DNA of 64,000 bases from JAQUTK01 sp963677415 (GTDB lineage: Bacteria; Bacteroidota; Bacteroidia; Bacteroidales; JAQUTK01), in contig CAXXFJ010000045.1 of assembly GCA_963677415.2 (NCBI GenBank), positions 62,001 to 126,000 of the forward strand, read 5' to 3'. Of this stretch, positions 36,328 to 46,430 are shown piece after piece (positions within the stretch are counted from its first letter, which is position 1; each line of letters opens with the position of its first letter). A program made the position numbers and the translations under genes. The notes below the pieces were generated by a model. The model saw only the letters and a program-made list of their open reading frames with translations, had not been told where the DNA came from and searched no databases.

Positions 36328-39300
36328 ATGAAAAGAATTATTTCTCACCCGGTATTACCTGTTTCCGAAGGGGAACCGACGACCTTCCTTTTTAATGGTG
36401 TTCCAGTTTCAGCCATCAAGGGCTTTACAATAGCGGCTGCTTTGCATCAGGCAGGTTTTCCCGTGCATAGTCATAGTGTGAGGGGGCGAAACCGTTCGCT
36501 CAACTGTGGTATTGGTAAATGTGGTGCCTGTGAAATGATGGTGGATGGGGAGACGAGACGGATCTGCATCACCAAAGTGGATGATGTGAGGGAGGTAGTC
36601 GAAGTGAAGGAACAAAATTTTATTCCGGAACAACGGGTGGATACGTGCGACGAACCGATTCCGGTGTATCGTACGGATGTGGCGATTGTAGGAGCGGGGC
36701 CTGCCGGACTGGCTTGTAGGGAGACGTTGAAAGAACTGGGTATTCATTCGATTGTGGTAGATAGTAATGATTGCATCGGCGGACAGTTTCTGATGCAGAC
36801 GCATGCGTTCTTTTTCTTTGAGAAGGAGAAGCGATTTGGTGGAATGAGGGGATTTGATATTGCTCGTACTTTGGCGGGGGATAGCCATGATGGCATCTTC
36901 CTGAACTCTACCGTATGGGATATATTGGACGACGGACGGGTCGCCGTCAAGGATCTGAAGAATAAGCGAAACTTTTATATAGAACCTCAGGCATTGGTGG
37001 TCGCCACCGGTGCTGTACCTTTTATGCCGGCTTTTGAGAATGATGATGTGCCGGGTGTGTACACTGCAGCAGTAGTGCAGAAGATGATGAACACGGAATT
37101 TACTTTACTGGGTAAGAATGTGCTGACGGTGGGAGCGGGAAATATTGGTTATCTTACTTCGTATCAGTTGATGCAGGCGGGTGCCAGTGTGAAGGCAATC
37201 ATTGAGGCAATGCCACGTGAAGGAGGTTTTCCTGTGCAGGCTAACCGTGTACGACGTCTGGGTATTCCTGTCATGACATCGCAGATGTTGCTCCGGGCGA
37301 TTCCCAATGAGGATTATTCGGGAATAACGGGAGCTGTGATTGCGGAGTGTGTTAACTTTAAACCGATTCCCGGTACAGAAAAGGTTTTGGATGGGATTGA
37401 TGCGATAAATATTTGTACCGGACTGCTTCCTGACAATCAACTGCTTTCGAAAGGGGAACTGTATTTTGGTAAGAAGTGTGTGGGTATTGGTGATGCGGTG
37501 CGTATCGGTGAGGGAACGACAGCGGTGCTGCGTGGCAAACAGGCGGCTTACGAGTTGGCTCAGCAACTGGGTGTGCGTTATGATTATCAGACATTTTTGA
37601 ATGTGTCGAAGGAATATATTGAGTCACAGCAGCATCCGGTACGGATCAAGGAGAAGGCTGCGCAACCGGATAGTGAAAGAGCTATCAGCAAACCGTTTGT
37701 GATGTTGGACTGTCTCTATGGTTTTGCATGTAATCCGTGTTCGTTTTCCTGTAAATATGGTGCTATCACAAAGAGTTCGGCGGCTACCACCCCTGAGATT
37801 GATTATACGAAGTGTATCGGTTGCATGGATTGTGTGTCACAATGTCCCGGACTGGCTATATTTGGCTATGATCTGAGAAAGCAGTTGCTGACGTTGCCTG
37901 TGGAGTTTGATGTGAAAGAGGGTTGCGAGGTGTGGTTGGTCGATAATACCGGATTGCGGATTGACCAGGGTGTAGTGGAGAGGATCTTGATAAAGAAAAC
38001 CAAGACTAATCTGGCGCGGATCAAAGTGGCTCATCTGGAAGGGGAAAGTCTGATGCAGGTTACCGGTTTTATTCCCAAGTTTATGTATCCTGAGAAGATA
38101 GAGATGAAACCTTACGTTGAGAGTGTAGCAGAGGGGTTTGTCTGTCATTGTGAGGATGTGAGCATGGGTGACTTGATGGAGATGATCGGTGATCGAAAGT
38201 TTATTTCTATCGATGAGGTCAAGCATGTGACCCGGTTGGGTATGGGACCTTGCCGTGGCAAGCGTTGCATCTCCCGACTTCGAATGAAACTGCGTGAGAA
38301 AGGCATCGAACTGGTGGGTGATGCTACTCCGAGGGCTCCGATGTCTACGCGTATGTTGATGAAAGATATCTATCCGAAACAGGGTAGACTGGAGTGTTAT
38401 ACAGTGGATGCACCGAAAGAGGTGAGAGAGACGGAGGTGCTGATAGCTGGTGGCGGTATCGCTGGTAGTGCACTCTACCGCTATTTTGCAGAAGCGGGCA
38501 AGAAGGTGGTATTGGTAAATGTGGATAGAGGGGCTTCCTGGCGTGCGATAGGTGGCGGAAGACCTGCTTTCTCTGTGCCTGAACTGTCGGAGATAGCTGT
38601 GCATAATCAGGAGATATTTAAGGAGATTCAGAGGGAATATAATATTCATTATAGGGAAACACGGTATATTACTTTTGCGCATGATGAGGCTACATATCGA
38701 TCGCTGGAAAGCTCTTGCTCGTGGTCCAATGCTTATCTGATCGATAAGAAAGATTTTATAAAAGAGGTGTCTCCGTACTTCAATCCGAATCAGAAGACTT
38801 ATTTTGCAGCGCAGGTGTCGCAGCATTGCTGGCAAGCTTCACCGGGACGGGTAGTCGACTTTATCCGCTGGAAGGGCAATGAGAATGGTGGCTTATTGAT
38901 GGAAGATACACGGGTGGTGGAAGTGCATAAGGAGGGTGATAAGTTTCATGTGTTACTGATGACGCATGATCAGAAGTATGTGGAGTATATCTGTGATCAC
39001 TTTGTAAATGCACTGGGCTATAATGCCGAACACTTTGCGCGGATGCTGGGACTGTACACCGGACTCTATTCGGTGAAACATCAGGCTTTGATAACGCAAC
39101 GGTTGCCACGTCTGGGTAAAGATGGGGATATACTGGATATGTTGATTGACAGACAGAAGCGCAATGACTTTTCCGCGGTCTATGGACAGCAGTTTGCCGA
39201 GACGGGACAGATTATTGCATGTGCATCGCCGGCGGTGGATGCGAAAGACTCGATTCATCGCTTTGATGATCTAAAGTTTAACACGCGTGCTTTTATGGAG

Positions 39301-39564
39301 ATTGTCTCTGAAGTATTTAGTGATTGGATACCTGCTATGGCTTCTGTGCCACTCCAATCGACTTGGGCCGGCTATTATGTGGAGCCGCGTTATATCATTG
39401 ATCCGGCGAATGGACTGTTTGTGGGTATGCAGGGACATGGCTTCATGCTTTCGCAATATCTTGCCAAATTGTATGTGGATCAGGTGATGGGCAAGGCAGT
39501 GCCGGAATTCATGGAACGGCTCACTCTTGATGGTGAAGGGATAAGTGAAAAGGCTTTCAAATAA
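36328..39564 (+). CDS. Three-part [2Fe-2S]/FAD oxidoreductase fusion (HcnA-HcnB-HcnC-like order)
   Basis: 1078 residues with no signal peptide. Domains in order: a [2Fe-2S] domain (about 15-95; CGIGKCGACEMMV and the later Cys of RRIC), then an FAD/NAD(P) pyridine-nucleotide oxidoreductase (VAIVGAGPAGLACRETL, later NVLTVGAGNIGYLTSYQLMQ). Next a Cys-rich ferredoxin-like part (CIGCMDCVSQCPG, with further Cys in CNPCSFSC) and a BFD-like [2Fe-2S] module (CHCEDVSMGD and GPCRGKRC). Last comes a DAO-type FAD amine oxidase (VLIAGGGIAGSALYRYFAEA). In other bacteria these are separate subunits of hydrogen-cyanide synthase, opine oxidase or hydroxyproline/proline dehydrogenases. It probably oxidises an amino acid or amine; the substrate is not evident. 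It is transcribed alone. Confidence 0.85.
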   Translation: MKRIISHPVLPVSEGEPTTFLFNGVPVSAIKGFTIAAALHQAGFPVHSHSVRGRNRSLNCGIGKCGACEMMVDGETRRICITKVDDVREVVEVKEQNFIPEQRVDTCDEPIPVYRTDVAIVGAGPAGLACRETLKELGIHSIVVDSNDCIGGQFLMQTHAFFFFEKEKRFGGMRGFDIARTLAGDSHDGIFLNSTVWDILDDGRVAVKDLKNKRNFYIEPQALVVATGAVPFMPAFENDDVPGVYTAAVVQKMMNTEFTLLGKNVLTVGAGNIGYLTSYQLMQAGASVKAIIEAMPREGGFPVQANRVRRLGIPVMTSQMLLRAIPNEDYSGITGAVIAECVNFKPIPGTEKVLDGIDAINICTGLLPDNQLLSKGELYFGKKCVGIGDAVRIGEGTTAVLRGKQAAYELAQQLGVRYDYQTFLNVSKEYIESQQHPVRIKEKAAQPDSERAISKPFVMLDCLYGFACNPCSFSCKYGAITKSSAATTPEIDYTKCIGCMDCVSQCPGLAIFGYDLRKQLLTLPVEFDVKEGCEVWLVDNTGLRIDQGVVERILIKKTKTNLARIKVAHLEGESLMQVTGFIPKFMYPEKIEMKPYVESVAEGFVCHCEDVSMGDLMEMIGDRKFISIDEVKHVTRLGMGPCRGKRCISRLRMKLREKGIELVGDATPRAPMSTRMLMKDIYPKQGRLECYTVDAPKEVRETEVLIAGGGIAGSALYRYFAEAGKKVVLVNVDRGASWRAIGGGRPAFSVPELSEIAVHNQEIFKEIQREYNIHYRETRYITFAHDEATYRSLESSCSWSNAYLIDKKDFIKEVSPYFNPNQKTYFAAQVSQHCWQASPGRVVDFIRWKGNENGGLLMEDTRVVEVHKEGDKFHVLLMTHDQKYVEYICDHFVNALGYNAEHFARMLGLYTGLYSVKHQALITQRLPRLGKDGDILDMLIDRQKRNDFSAVYGQQFAETGQIIACASPAVDAKDSIHRFDDLKFNTRAFMEIVSEVFSDWIPAMASVPLQSTWAGYYVEPRYIIDPANGLFVGMQGHGFMLSQYLAKLYVDQVMGKAVPEFMERLTLDGEGISEKAFK

Positions 39565-39568
39565 TTGC

Positions 39569-39599
39569 TTTGTTTTCTGATAAAAATAGCGTACCTTTG
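39569..39599 (+). promoter_or_regulatory. Promoter of the ABC-F gene
   Basis: TTTG (39569-39572), 19 bases, TACCTTTG (39592-39599): a perfect Bacteroides -33/-7 arrangement, 22 bases before the start codon. Confidence 0.8.
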
Positions 39600-39621
39600 C
39601 ACGCTCAAATAAAAAGTCAGA

Positions 39622-41245
39622 ATGATTACTGTTTCAGAATTATCTATCCAGTTTGGTAAAAGGATCTTATTTCAGGATGTGAACCTCAGGTTCACGAGTG
39701 GTAACTGCTATGGAATTATCGGTGCGAATGGCGCCGGAAAGTCCACCTTCCTTCGTATGCTCAGTGGGGATCTGGATCCGACCAGAGGATCAATAAAGAT
39801 CGGAACGGGCGAACGTCTTTCCATCTTGAAGCAGGACCACTTTGAGTTTGATGAGTGTACGGTAATGGATACTGTCATGATGGGACATACTGTGTTGTGG
39901 TCTATCATGAAAGAGAAAGACGCGCTGTATGCAAAAGAGGACTTTACGGATGCGGATGGTATCCGTGCTTCCGAACTGGAGGAGAAGTTTGCGGAACTTG
40001 ATGGATGGAATACGGAGAGTAATGTGGCTACCTTGCTGAGCGGTCTGGGTATCAAAGAAGATTTTCATTACATGCTGATGAAGGATGTGAGTGCGAAGGA
40101 AAAAGTGCGTGTGCTGCTTGCTCAGGCACTGTTTGGTAAACCGGACAACTTGCTGCTTGATGAGCCTACCAATGACCTCGACATCGAAACTGTGATGTGG
40201 CTTCAGGATTATCTGGCTAACTTTGAGAACACGGTGTTGATTGTATCACATGACCGTTACTTCCTGGACTCTGTGTGTACACATACGATTGATATTGATT
40301 ACGGAAAGATCAACCTCTTTTCTGGTAACTATAGTTTTTGGTACGAATCCAGTCAGCTGGCTCTCCGTCAGCAGTCCAATCAAAATAAGAAGGCGGAAGA
40401 GAAGAAGAAAGAACTGGAAGAGTTTATCCGCCGTTTCAGTGCCAATGTGGCGAAATCCAAACAGACAACCAGCCGTAAGAAGATGCTGGAGAAGCTTAAT
40501 ATTGAGGATATCAAACCTTCTTCCAGAAAATATCCGGGTATTATCTTTTCACCAGATCGCGAACCGGGTAATGTGGTGTTTGAAGCGCATTGGATTGGGT
40601 TGTAGCGTAGAAGGCGAACGTCTGTTTAAGGATGTAAACTTCTCCGTGGAGAAAGATGATAAGATTGTATTTCTATCCAGAGATCCTCGTGCGATGACTG
40701 CTTTCTTTGAGATTATCAATGGGGAAATGCATGCCGATGAGGGCACGTTTGATTGGGGCGTGACAATTACCAAGGCGTATCTGCCTCTGGATAATTCGAA
40801 GTTCTTTGATACCGATCTTAACTTGTTGGACTGGCTTGGACAATTTGCCGAACCCGGTATGAATGATGTTGTGCTAAAGGGGTTCTTGGGCAAGATGTTG
40901 TTTTCGGGTGAGGAAATACTTAAGAAAGCGTCTGTGATTTCAGGAGGAGAGAAGATTCGTTGCATGATCTCACGGATGATGCTGAAGAGTGCAAACTGTC
41001 TGGTGCTTGATTCTCCGACGAACCATTTGGATATGGAGTCTATTCAGGCTTTCAACAATACATTGAAATTATTTAAAGGTAATATATTAATGGCTTCTCA
41101 TGACCATGAGTTTATTGAGACTGTCTGTAATCGTGTGATTGAGTTGACTCCGAATGGTATCATCGATAAGATGATGGAATATGATGAGTATATCGTTAGT
41201 CCGCAGATAAAAGAGTTGCGTGACAAGATGTATGGCCGCAAATAA
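39622..41245 (+). CDS. ABC-F family ATPase with one degenerate ATP site, broken by one frameshift
   Basis: About 540 residues if the extra base near 40588 is removed (frame then reads EAIGLGCSVEGE). As given, the first frame stops at 40605 and the second continues to 41245. Two tandem ABC domains without membrane segments, as in ribosome-acting ABC-F proteins. The first half has GANGAGKST (Walker A) and LLLDEPTNDLD (Walker B plus catalytic Glu), but a weak signature (DVSAKEKVRV). The second half has a good signature (VISGGEKIR) but SRDPRAMT in place of Walker A and LVLDSPTNHLD with Ser for the catalytic Glu. It converges on uvrB with a 10-base gap. Confidence 0.9.
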
Positions 41246-41255
41246 AGAGGAGTAA

Positions 41256-43280
41256 TTATCCGTTGTTTGTTTGCGTGCGCTCTTTGAGCGTTCTTTCCAG
41301 TAGAAATAGTTCGTCGCGTAGCTTGGCTGCCTCTTGAAATTCTAGTTTGCTAGCCGCTGCTTCCATCGCTTACGAGTCTTGTCGAGTTGTTTCTTCAAAG
41401 AAGGAAGATCCTTATAAATGGCCATCGCTTCGGCGGCGGCCATCATTTTTTGTTCTTTATCGACAGCCATGAGTATTGGATCATACTCCGGAGTAATCGG
41501 AACCGGTTTGGCTCTCTTAATAGCTTGGGGCGTGATATGGTGCTCTTCGTTGTACTTTATCTGTTTCTCACGTCGGCGATCAGTTTCTTCCATGGTCTTG
41601 CGCATGCTTTCTGTAATCTTGTCTGCATACATGATGACTCTACCATGGAGGTTACGTGCCGCACGTCCTGCTGTTTGGGTAAGGGAACGGTGTGAGCGGA
41701 GAAATCCTTCTTTATCTGCATCAAGTATCGCTACCAGTGATACTTCAGGGAAGTCGAGCCCTTCACGAAGCAGGTTGACTCCGATCAGTACATCAAAGAG
41801 TCCTTGCCGCAGCTGATCCATAATCTCAATGCGTTGCATGGTTTCTACATCGGAGTGGATATAACGGCAGCGCACACCAAGACGCTCGAGGTATCGAATT
41901 TAGTTCTTCTGCCATTCGTTTGGTAAGGGTAGTCACCAATACCCGTTCATCTTTCTCTACCCGTAATGCTATCTCTTCCATAAGGTCATCAATCTGGTTG
42001 AGACTTGGACGTACTTCTATCGGTGGATCCAGCAGTCCGGTGGGACGCACTACTTGTTCGACGACAACACCCTCACAGCGGTTGAGTTCATAGTCAGCCG
42101 GAGTGGCACTGACATAGATCGTCTGTTTGTCAAATCCTTCAAATTCTTCAAACTTCAGCGGACGGTTATCAAATGCTGCCGGAAGCCGGAAGCCGTATTC
42201 GATGAGCGTTGACTTGCGGGAATGGTCGCCGCCATACATTGCCCGTACCTGCGGGATGGTGACATGACTCTCATCAATGACCACCAGAAAATCTTTTGGA
42301 AAGAAGTCTAACAGACAGAATGGGCGGGTGCCGGGGTTACGGCCGTCAAAGTATCGCGAATAGTTTTCGATGCCCGAACAGTGTCCAATCTCTCGGATCA
42401 TCTCCAGGTCATATGTCGTGCGTTCTTCAATACGTTTTGCTTCGAGAGGCTTGCCCACTTCCTTGAAAAATTCAACCTGAAGTCCCAGATCCAACTCAAT
42501 CTCCTGAATGGCGCGGTTGATGCGTTCCTGAGTGGTGACAAAAAGGTTGGCCGGATAGATATTAAACTCCTCGAAAGTCTCTTCATGGGTAGTGGTAAGC
42601 GGATCGATTCGTTCAATGCTTTCTATCTCATCGCCCCAGAAGATGACCCGTAGGATGTAGTCGGCATAAGCAAGGAATACATCCACCGTATCTCCCTTCA
42701 CTCGGAAATTGCCACGGTTGAGCTCGGTTTCATTACGGGAGTAAAGACTGGAAACCAGAAGTCTGAGAAAGTGCTGACGGGTAATCTTTAGTCCTCTGTG
42801 AATGGAAACCACACTATTGTGGAAGTCCTCAGGATTGCCAATGCCATACAAACAGGAGACAGAGGAGACGACAATCACGTCGCGTCGGCCTGAAAGGAGT
42901 GAAGAAGTGGTGGCAAGGCGTAACTTTTCAATCTCAGCATTGATGGAGAGATCTTTCTCTATGTATGTGCCTGTGGTTGGAATGTATGCTTCCGGTTGGA
43001 AATAATCGTAATAAGAGACGAAGTACTCTACAGCATTGTCAGGGAAGAAACTCTTAAACTCACTATATAGCTGTGCGGCAAGGGTCTTGTTATGGCTGAG
43101 TACTAATGTGGGGCGATTTACACGTTCGATTACATTGGCTACAGTAAAGGTCTTGCCTGAACCGGTTACTCCCAGCAATGTCTGAAAAGGAATGTCGGTT
43201 TCCAGTCCGCTCACCAATTGATCGATGGCTTCGGGCTGATCGCCGGTGGGCTGGTAGGAAGAGACTAATTTGAAATCCAT
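41256..43280 (-). CDS. uvrB: UvrABC excision-nuclease subunit B, broken by two frameshifts
   Basis: UvrB is the damage-verifying helicase-like subunit of nucleotide excision repair. The protein would be about 674 residues, the family norm, with two single-base repairs. One extra base at about 41894 (the frame should read ELNSYLERLGVRCRYIHSDV) and one missing base at about 41371 (should read MEAAASKLEFQEAAKLRDEL, the C-terminal UVR motif). GVTGSGKT is the Walker A; the beta-hairpin SYYDYFQPEAYIP and helicase motifs (LLREGLDFPEVSLVAILDAD, QTAGRAARN) are intact. Given how conserved the gene is, the breaks are probably sequence errors. A TACTTTTA box lies at 43299-43306 on the minus strand. Confidence 0.93.
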
Positions 43281-43380
43281 GGGGAAGAGAAATTTTGGTA
43301 AAAGTACGATATATAATGGAAATAATAAGTACTTTTATCGCTTTAAACAGAAGCGAAACAAAAAAAGATCACAAGAACTT

Positions 43381-44680
43381 ATGATGTGGAATGAGACTAT
43401 GGAGGCATTGAGTGCTGATGAGATGCATAAATTGCAAAGTATCAGACTCAAGAGGGTAGTGGAACATGTCTATGCCAACACCCCTTTTTACAGGAAGAAA
43501 ATGATGGAGATGGGAATCACTCCGGATGATATCAACGATATAGATGATATTGTCAAACTTCCGTTTACAACGAAAGATGACTTACGTAATAATTATCCCT
43601 TCGGGCTCATGGCTGTGCCGATGTCGGAGATCGTCCGTATCCATGCCTCTTCAGGCACTACCGGTCGTCCGACTGTAGTAGGGTATACCCGTCGCGATAT
43701 CACGGGCTTGGTCAGAATGTCTGGCACGCTGCTTTACTGCATATGGTGCGACGAAACATGACTTGTTTCAAGTCTCATATGGGTATGGGCTGTTTACCGG
43801 CGGACTGGGAGCTCATTATGGAGCTGAACATATTGGCGCTTCGGTCATACCGATGTCAAGTGGAAATACTCAAAAACAGGTGCAGATCATGCATGACTTT
43901 GGTTCGACGGCTTTGTGCTGTACGCCATCCTATGCCCTCTTTATTGCTGATTATATCAAGGACTCAGGTGTTCCCAGAGAAGAGTTCAAACTCAAATATG
44001 GCATCTTTGGAGCTGAACCCTGGACGGAAAACATGCGTCGCGAGTTGGAGCAGAAGCTGGAGATCAAAGCGTATGATATCTATGGCTTGAGCGAAATAGC
44101 CGGTCCGGGTGTAGGCTTTGAGTGTCAATGCCAGAATGGCACACACTTGAATGAGGATCACTTTTATCCGGAGATCATCGATCCGATCACTTCTGAACAG
44201 GTGAAGGATAAAGAAGGTGAACTGATATTTACTCATCTCACCAAAGAAGGTATGCCTTTGCTTCGTTATCGCACGAAAGACCTTACCCGTCTTCATTATG
44301 GCACTTGTGAGTGTGGACGTACTTTGGTGAAGATGGATCGTATTCTCGGACGTTGTGATGATATGTTGATTATCCGAGGAGTGAATGTGTTCCCATCACA
44401 GATAGAAAGTGTGATATTGGAAATGCCGGAGTTTGAGCCTCATTATGAGATATATGTGGATCGAATCAATAATCTGGATATCATGGAACTGAAAGTTGAG
44501 GCACGTCCGGATTCTTATTCAGACAATATGAATGACATTATTGCGTTGAATAAGAAACTTTCTTCCAGATTGAATAGTGTTTTGGGTATTGCTGTAAAAG
44601 TGATGATCGTTGAACCTCGTTCGTTGGAGAGAAGTACCGGAAAAGCAAAACGGGTATTTGACAATAGAAAACTAAAATAA
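43381..44680 (+). CDS. paaK: Phenylacetate-CoA ligase family protein, broken by one frameshift
   Basis: Activates an aryl acid (phenylacetate or an indole/aryl acid) with ATP and CoA. It is about 432 residues after removing one extra G in the GGG at 43704-43706; the frame then reads AWSECLARCFTAYGATKHDL into FQVSYGYGLFTGGLGAHYG. MWNETMEALSADEMHKLQSI is the usual start, so the longer upstream frame from 43270 is unlikely. ATP-binding motif: ASSGTTGRPTVVGYT; later YGLSEIAGPG, RTKDLTRL and GRCDDMLIIRGVNVFPSQIE. An ACT-domain gene follows after 22 bases, the usual partner. A TACTTTTA box at 43330 may be its promoter. Confidence 0.92.
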
Positions 44681-44702
44681 TTACTTTCAATTAACAGCTG
44701 AA

Positions 44703-45128
44703 ATGATTGCACAACAGATTTCAGTCTTCCTCGAGAATAAATCGGGGAGACTAACAGAGGTTACTTCTCTTTTAGGGGAAGCGGGGATTAACCTGACAGC
44801 TTTCAGTATTGCTGAAAACTCGGAGTTTGGTATTCTTCGTATGATTGTATCCGACCCTGAAAAGGCGTATAAGATTTTGAAGGATCAGCATTTTGCCGCC
44901 AAACTGACGGATGTGCTGTGTTTGAGTTGCCCGAATACACCGGGTGCTCTGGCTAAGGCCTTGAAACTTCTTTCTGATCAGGGCGTATTCTTTGAATATA
45001 TGTATGCCTTTGCTAATGGTGAAACGGCAAATGTAATCATCAGACCAGACGATATTGAACGTTGCATGGATATATTGCAGGAAGCCAAACTTCAATTGCT
45101 CGCTGCCAGCGATCTTTATCGTCTCTAA
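44703..45128 (+). CDS. ACT-domain protein
   Basis: 141 residues in two ACT units: QISVFLENKSGRLTEVTSLL near the N-terminus and SCPNTPGALAKALKLLSDQG in the second half. ACT domains bind small ligands, often amino acids, and regulate metabolic enzymes. This family is typically encoded directly after a phenylacetate-CoA-ligase-like gene, as here, and may sense aromatic amino acids for that pathway. Confidence 0.9.
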   Translation: MIAQQISVFLENKSGRLTEVTSLLGEAGINLTAFSIAENSEFGILRMIVSDPEKAYKILKDQHFAAKLTDVLCLSCPNTPGALAKALKLLSDQGVFFEYMYAFANGETANVIIRPDDIERCMDILQEAKLQLLAASDLYRL

Positions 45129-45237
45129 ATAGTAGTTGATAAAGAGAAAGAGAGACATTTTGTCCTCTTATCAGGTTCTTTTTTATCCACTTCCGGTTAA
45201 AAACTTTGAAATGCTTTCTCAATTCAAAGCGAATGTC

Positions 45238-45245
45238 TAACTTTG
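45238..45245 (+). promoter_or_regulatory. -7 box for the bamD-rpoZ operon
   Basis: TAACTTTG fits TAnnTTTG, 17 bases before the ATG at 45263. It rules out the in-frame start at 45206. Confidence 0.6.
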
Positions 45246-45262
45246 CACATTATTTGCGTACA

Positions 45263-46084
45263 ATGAAAGGAAAATATATCTATCTCCTTGTTCTTCTGTT
45301 GATTTTCACCTCTTGTGGAGAATATAGTAAGCTTCTCAAGAGCGATGATTATAATCTGAAATATGATTATGCACATAAATATTATCAATCAGGAAAATAT
45401 ACACGGGCAATCACACTTTTTGAAGAGCTGGCCCCCATATTTAAAGGAAAGGAAAAGGGGGAAGAATCTCTTTATATGTTGGCAAAATCGTATGAGAAGC
45501 GAAAAGACTTTGTGATGGCTTCTCATTACTATACAAGTTATTATTCAGCATATCAGAAGGGTAAGTATAGTGAGGAAGCGAGGTTTAACGCTGCTAATTG
45601 CTATTATAAAGATGTACCTGATCCAAGTTTGGATCAATCGGCAACCTATCAGGCTCTTGAGGAATTGCAAACTTTTCTTGAATATTACCCAAGGAGTGAA
45701 AAAGCGGATCAGGCAAGGAATTTACTGTTTGAGTTGCAGGAACAGCTGGCACAAAAGGCTTTGAATAATGTTAAGCTCTATTTTAATTTGGGCAATTATC
45801 TTGGTAATAATTATCTGTCTGCCATTGTGACTGCTAAGAATGCTTTACAAGAGTATCCCTATTCGAAATTTAAAGAGGAGTTTTCTTACTATATATTGAA
45901 ATCCAAGTATGCAATGGCAGAACAGAGTGTCGAGGATAAGAAAGATGAACGCTTCCGGGATGTAATCGATGAGTATTATGCATTTAAAAACGACTATCCG
46001 GAATCAGCTAATCTGAACGAAGCGAAGTCGATGTTTGATAAATCTTCGAAGAAAATTAATAAAGATACAAAAACTGAACAATAA
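45263..46084 (+). CDS. bamD: Outer-membrane protein assembly lipoprotein BamD
   Basis: 273 residues: MKGKYIYLLVLLLIFTSC is a lipoprotein signal with the lipobox FTSC, followed by GEYSKLLKSDDYNLKYDYAH, the usual Bacteroidetes BamD beginning. Five TPR-like helix pairs follow (YYQSGKYTRAITLFEELAPI, YMLAKSYEKRKDFVMASHYY). BamD works with BamA to insert beta-barrel proteins into the outer membrane. The longer frame from 45206 lies upstream of the -7 box. rpoZ follows after one base, in the order bamD-rpoZ-DUF4293 seen in Bacteroidales. Confidence 0.93.
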   Translation: MKGKYIYLLVLLLIFTSCGEYSKLLKSDDYNLKYDYAHKYYQSGKYTRAITLFEELAPIFKGKEKGEESLYMLAKSYEKRKDFVMASHYYTSYYSAYQKGKYSEEARFNAANCYYKDVPDPSLDQSATYQALEELQTFLEYYPRSEKADQARNLLFELQEQLAQKALNNVKLYFNLGNYLGNNYLSAIVTAKNALQEYPYSKFKEEFSYYILKSKYAMAEQSVEDKKDERFRDVIDEYYAFKNDYPESANLNEAKSMFDKSSKKINKDTKTEQ

Positions 46085-46085
46085 G

Positions 46086-46418
46086 ATGGACTACAAAAAA
46101 ACAAATGCTCCGAGTAATACTATTAGCAGAGATCTCGTATCTCTTTCCGATCCTATCGGAAATAGATATGAGATGGTGGAAATTATTGGAAAACGTGCAA
46201 ATCAGATTGCTGTTGAGATGAAGACAGACCTTCAAAAGAAATTGCAGGAATTTGCATCTTATAATGATAATTTGGAGGAAGTGTTTGAAAATAGAGAACA
46301 GATCGAAATCTCTCGTTATTACGAGAAGTTGCCGAAAGCTGATTTGATTGCGATACAGGAATATATTGAAGATAAAATTTACTTTCGTAATCCATCGAAA
46401 GAAAAGGAAAAACTATAA
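46086..46418 (+). CDS. rpoZ: RNA polymerase omega subunit family protein
   Basis: 110 residues (MDYKKTNAPSNTISRDLVSL...). The segment GNRYEMVEIIGKRANQIAVE is the omega-type motif that folds along the C-terminus of the beta-prime subunit and helps assemble RNA polymerase. The Bacteroidetes form has a longer C-terminal part (KADLIAIQEYIEDKIYFRNP). It lies directly after bamD and is co-transcribed. Confidence 0.9.
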   Translation: MDYKKTNAPSNTISRDLVSLSDPIGNRYEMVEIIGKRANQIAVEMKTDLQKKLQEFASYNDNLEEVFENREQIEISRYYEKLPKADLIAIQEYIEDKIYFRNPSKEKEKL

Positions 46419-46430
46419 TCAGATCAGACT

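Noticed and set aside
37837..38835. A 332-codon open frame on the minus strand inside the large oxidoreductase gene
   Set aside because: It is antisense to a conserved protein with several iron-sulfur and FAD motifs, and its translation is rich in His, Ser and Arg without recognisable domains.
36328..39564. Assignment of the large oxidoreductase as a hydrogen-cyanide synthase
   Set aside because: Domain order is similar, but the same modules occur in opine, proline and hydroxyproline oxidases; nothing in the sequence fixes the substrate.
40241..40580. A separate gene beginning at 40241 in a different frame from the ABC-F start
   Set aside because: The first 110 residues are an out-of-frame reading of the ABC-F gene; only the part after about 40590 is real and belongs to the same protein.
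41256..43280. Programmed frameshifting in uvrB
   Set aside because: The two breaks are of opposite sign, lack slippery signals and have no precedent in the family; sequence error is simpler.
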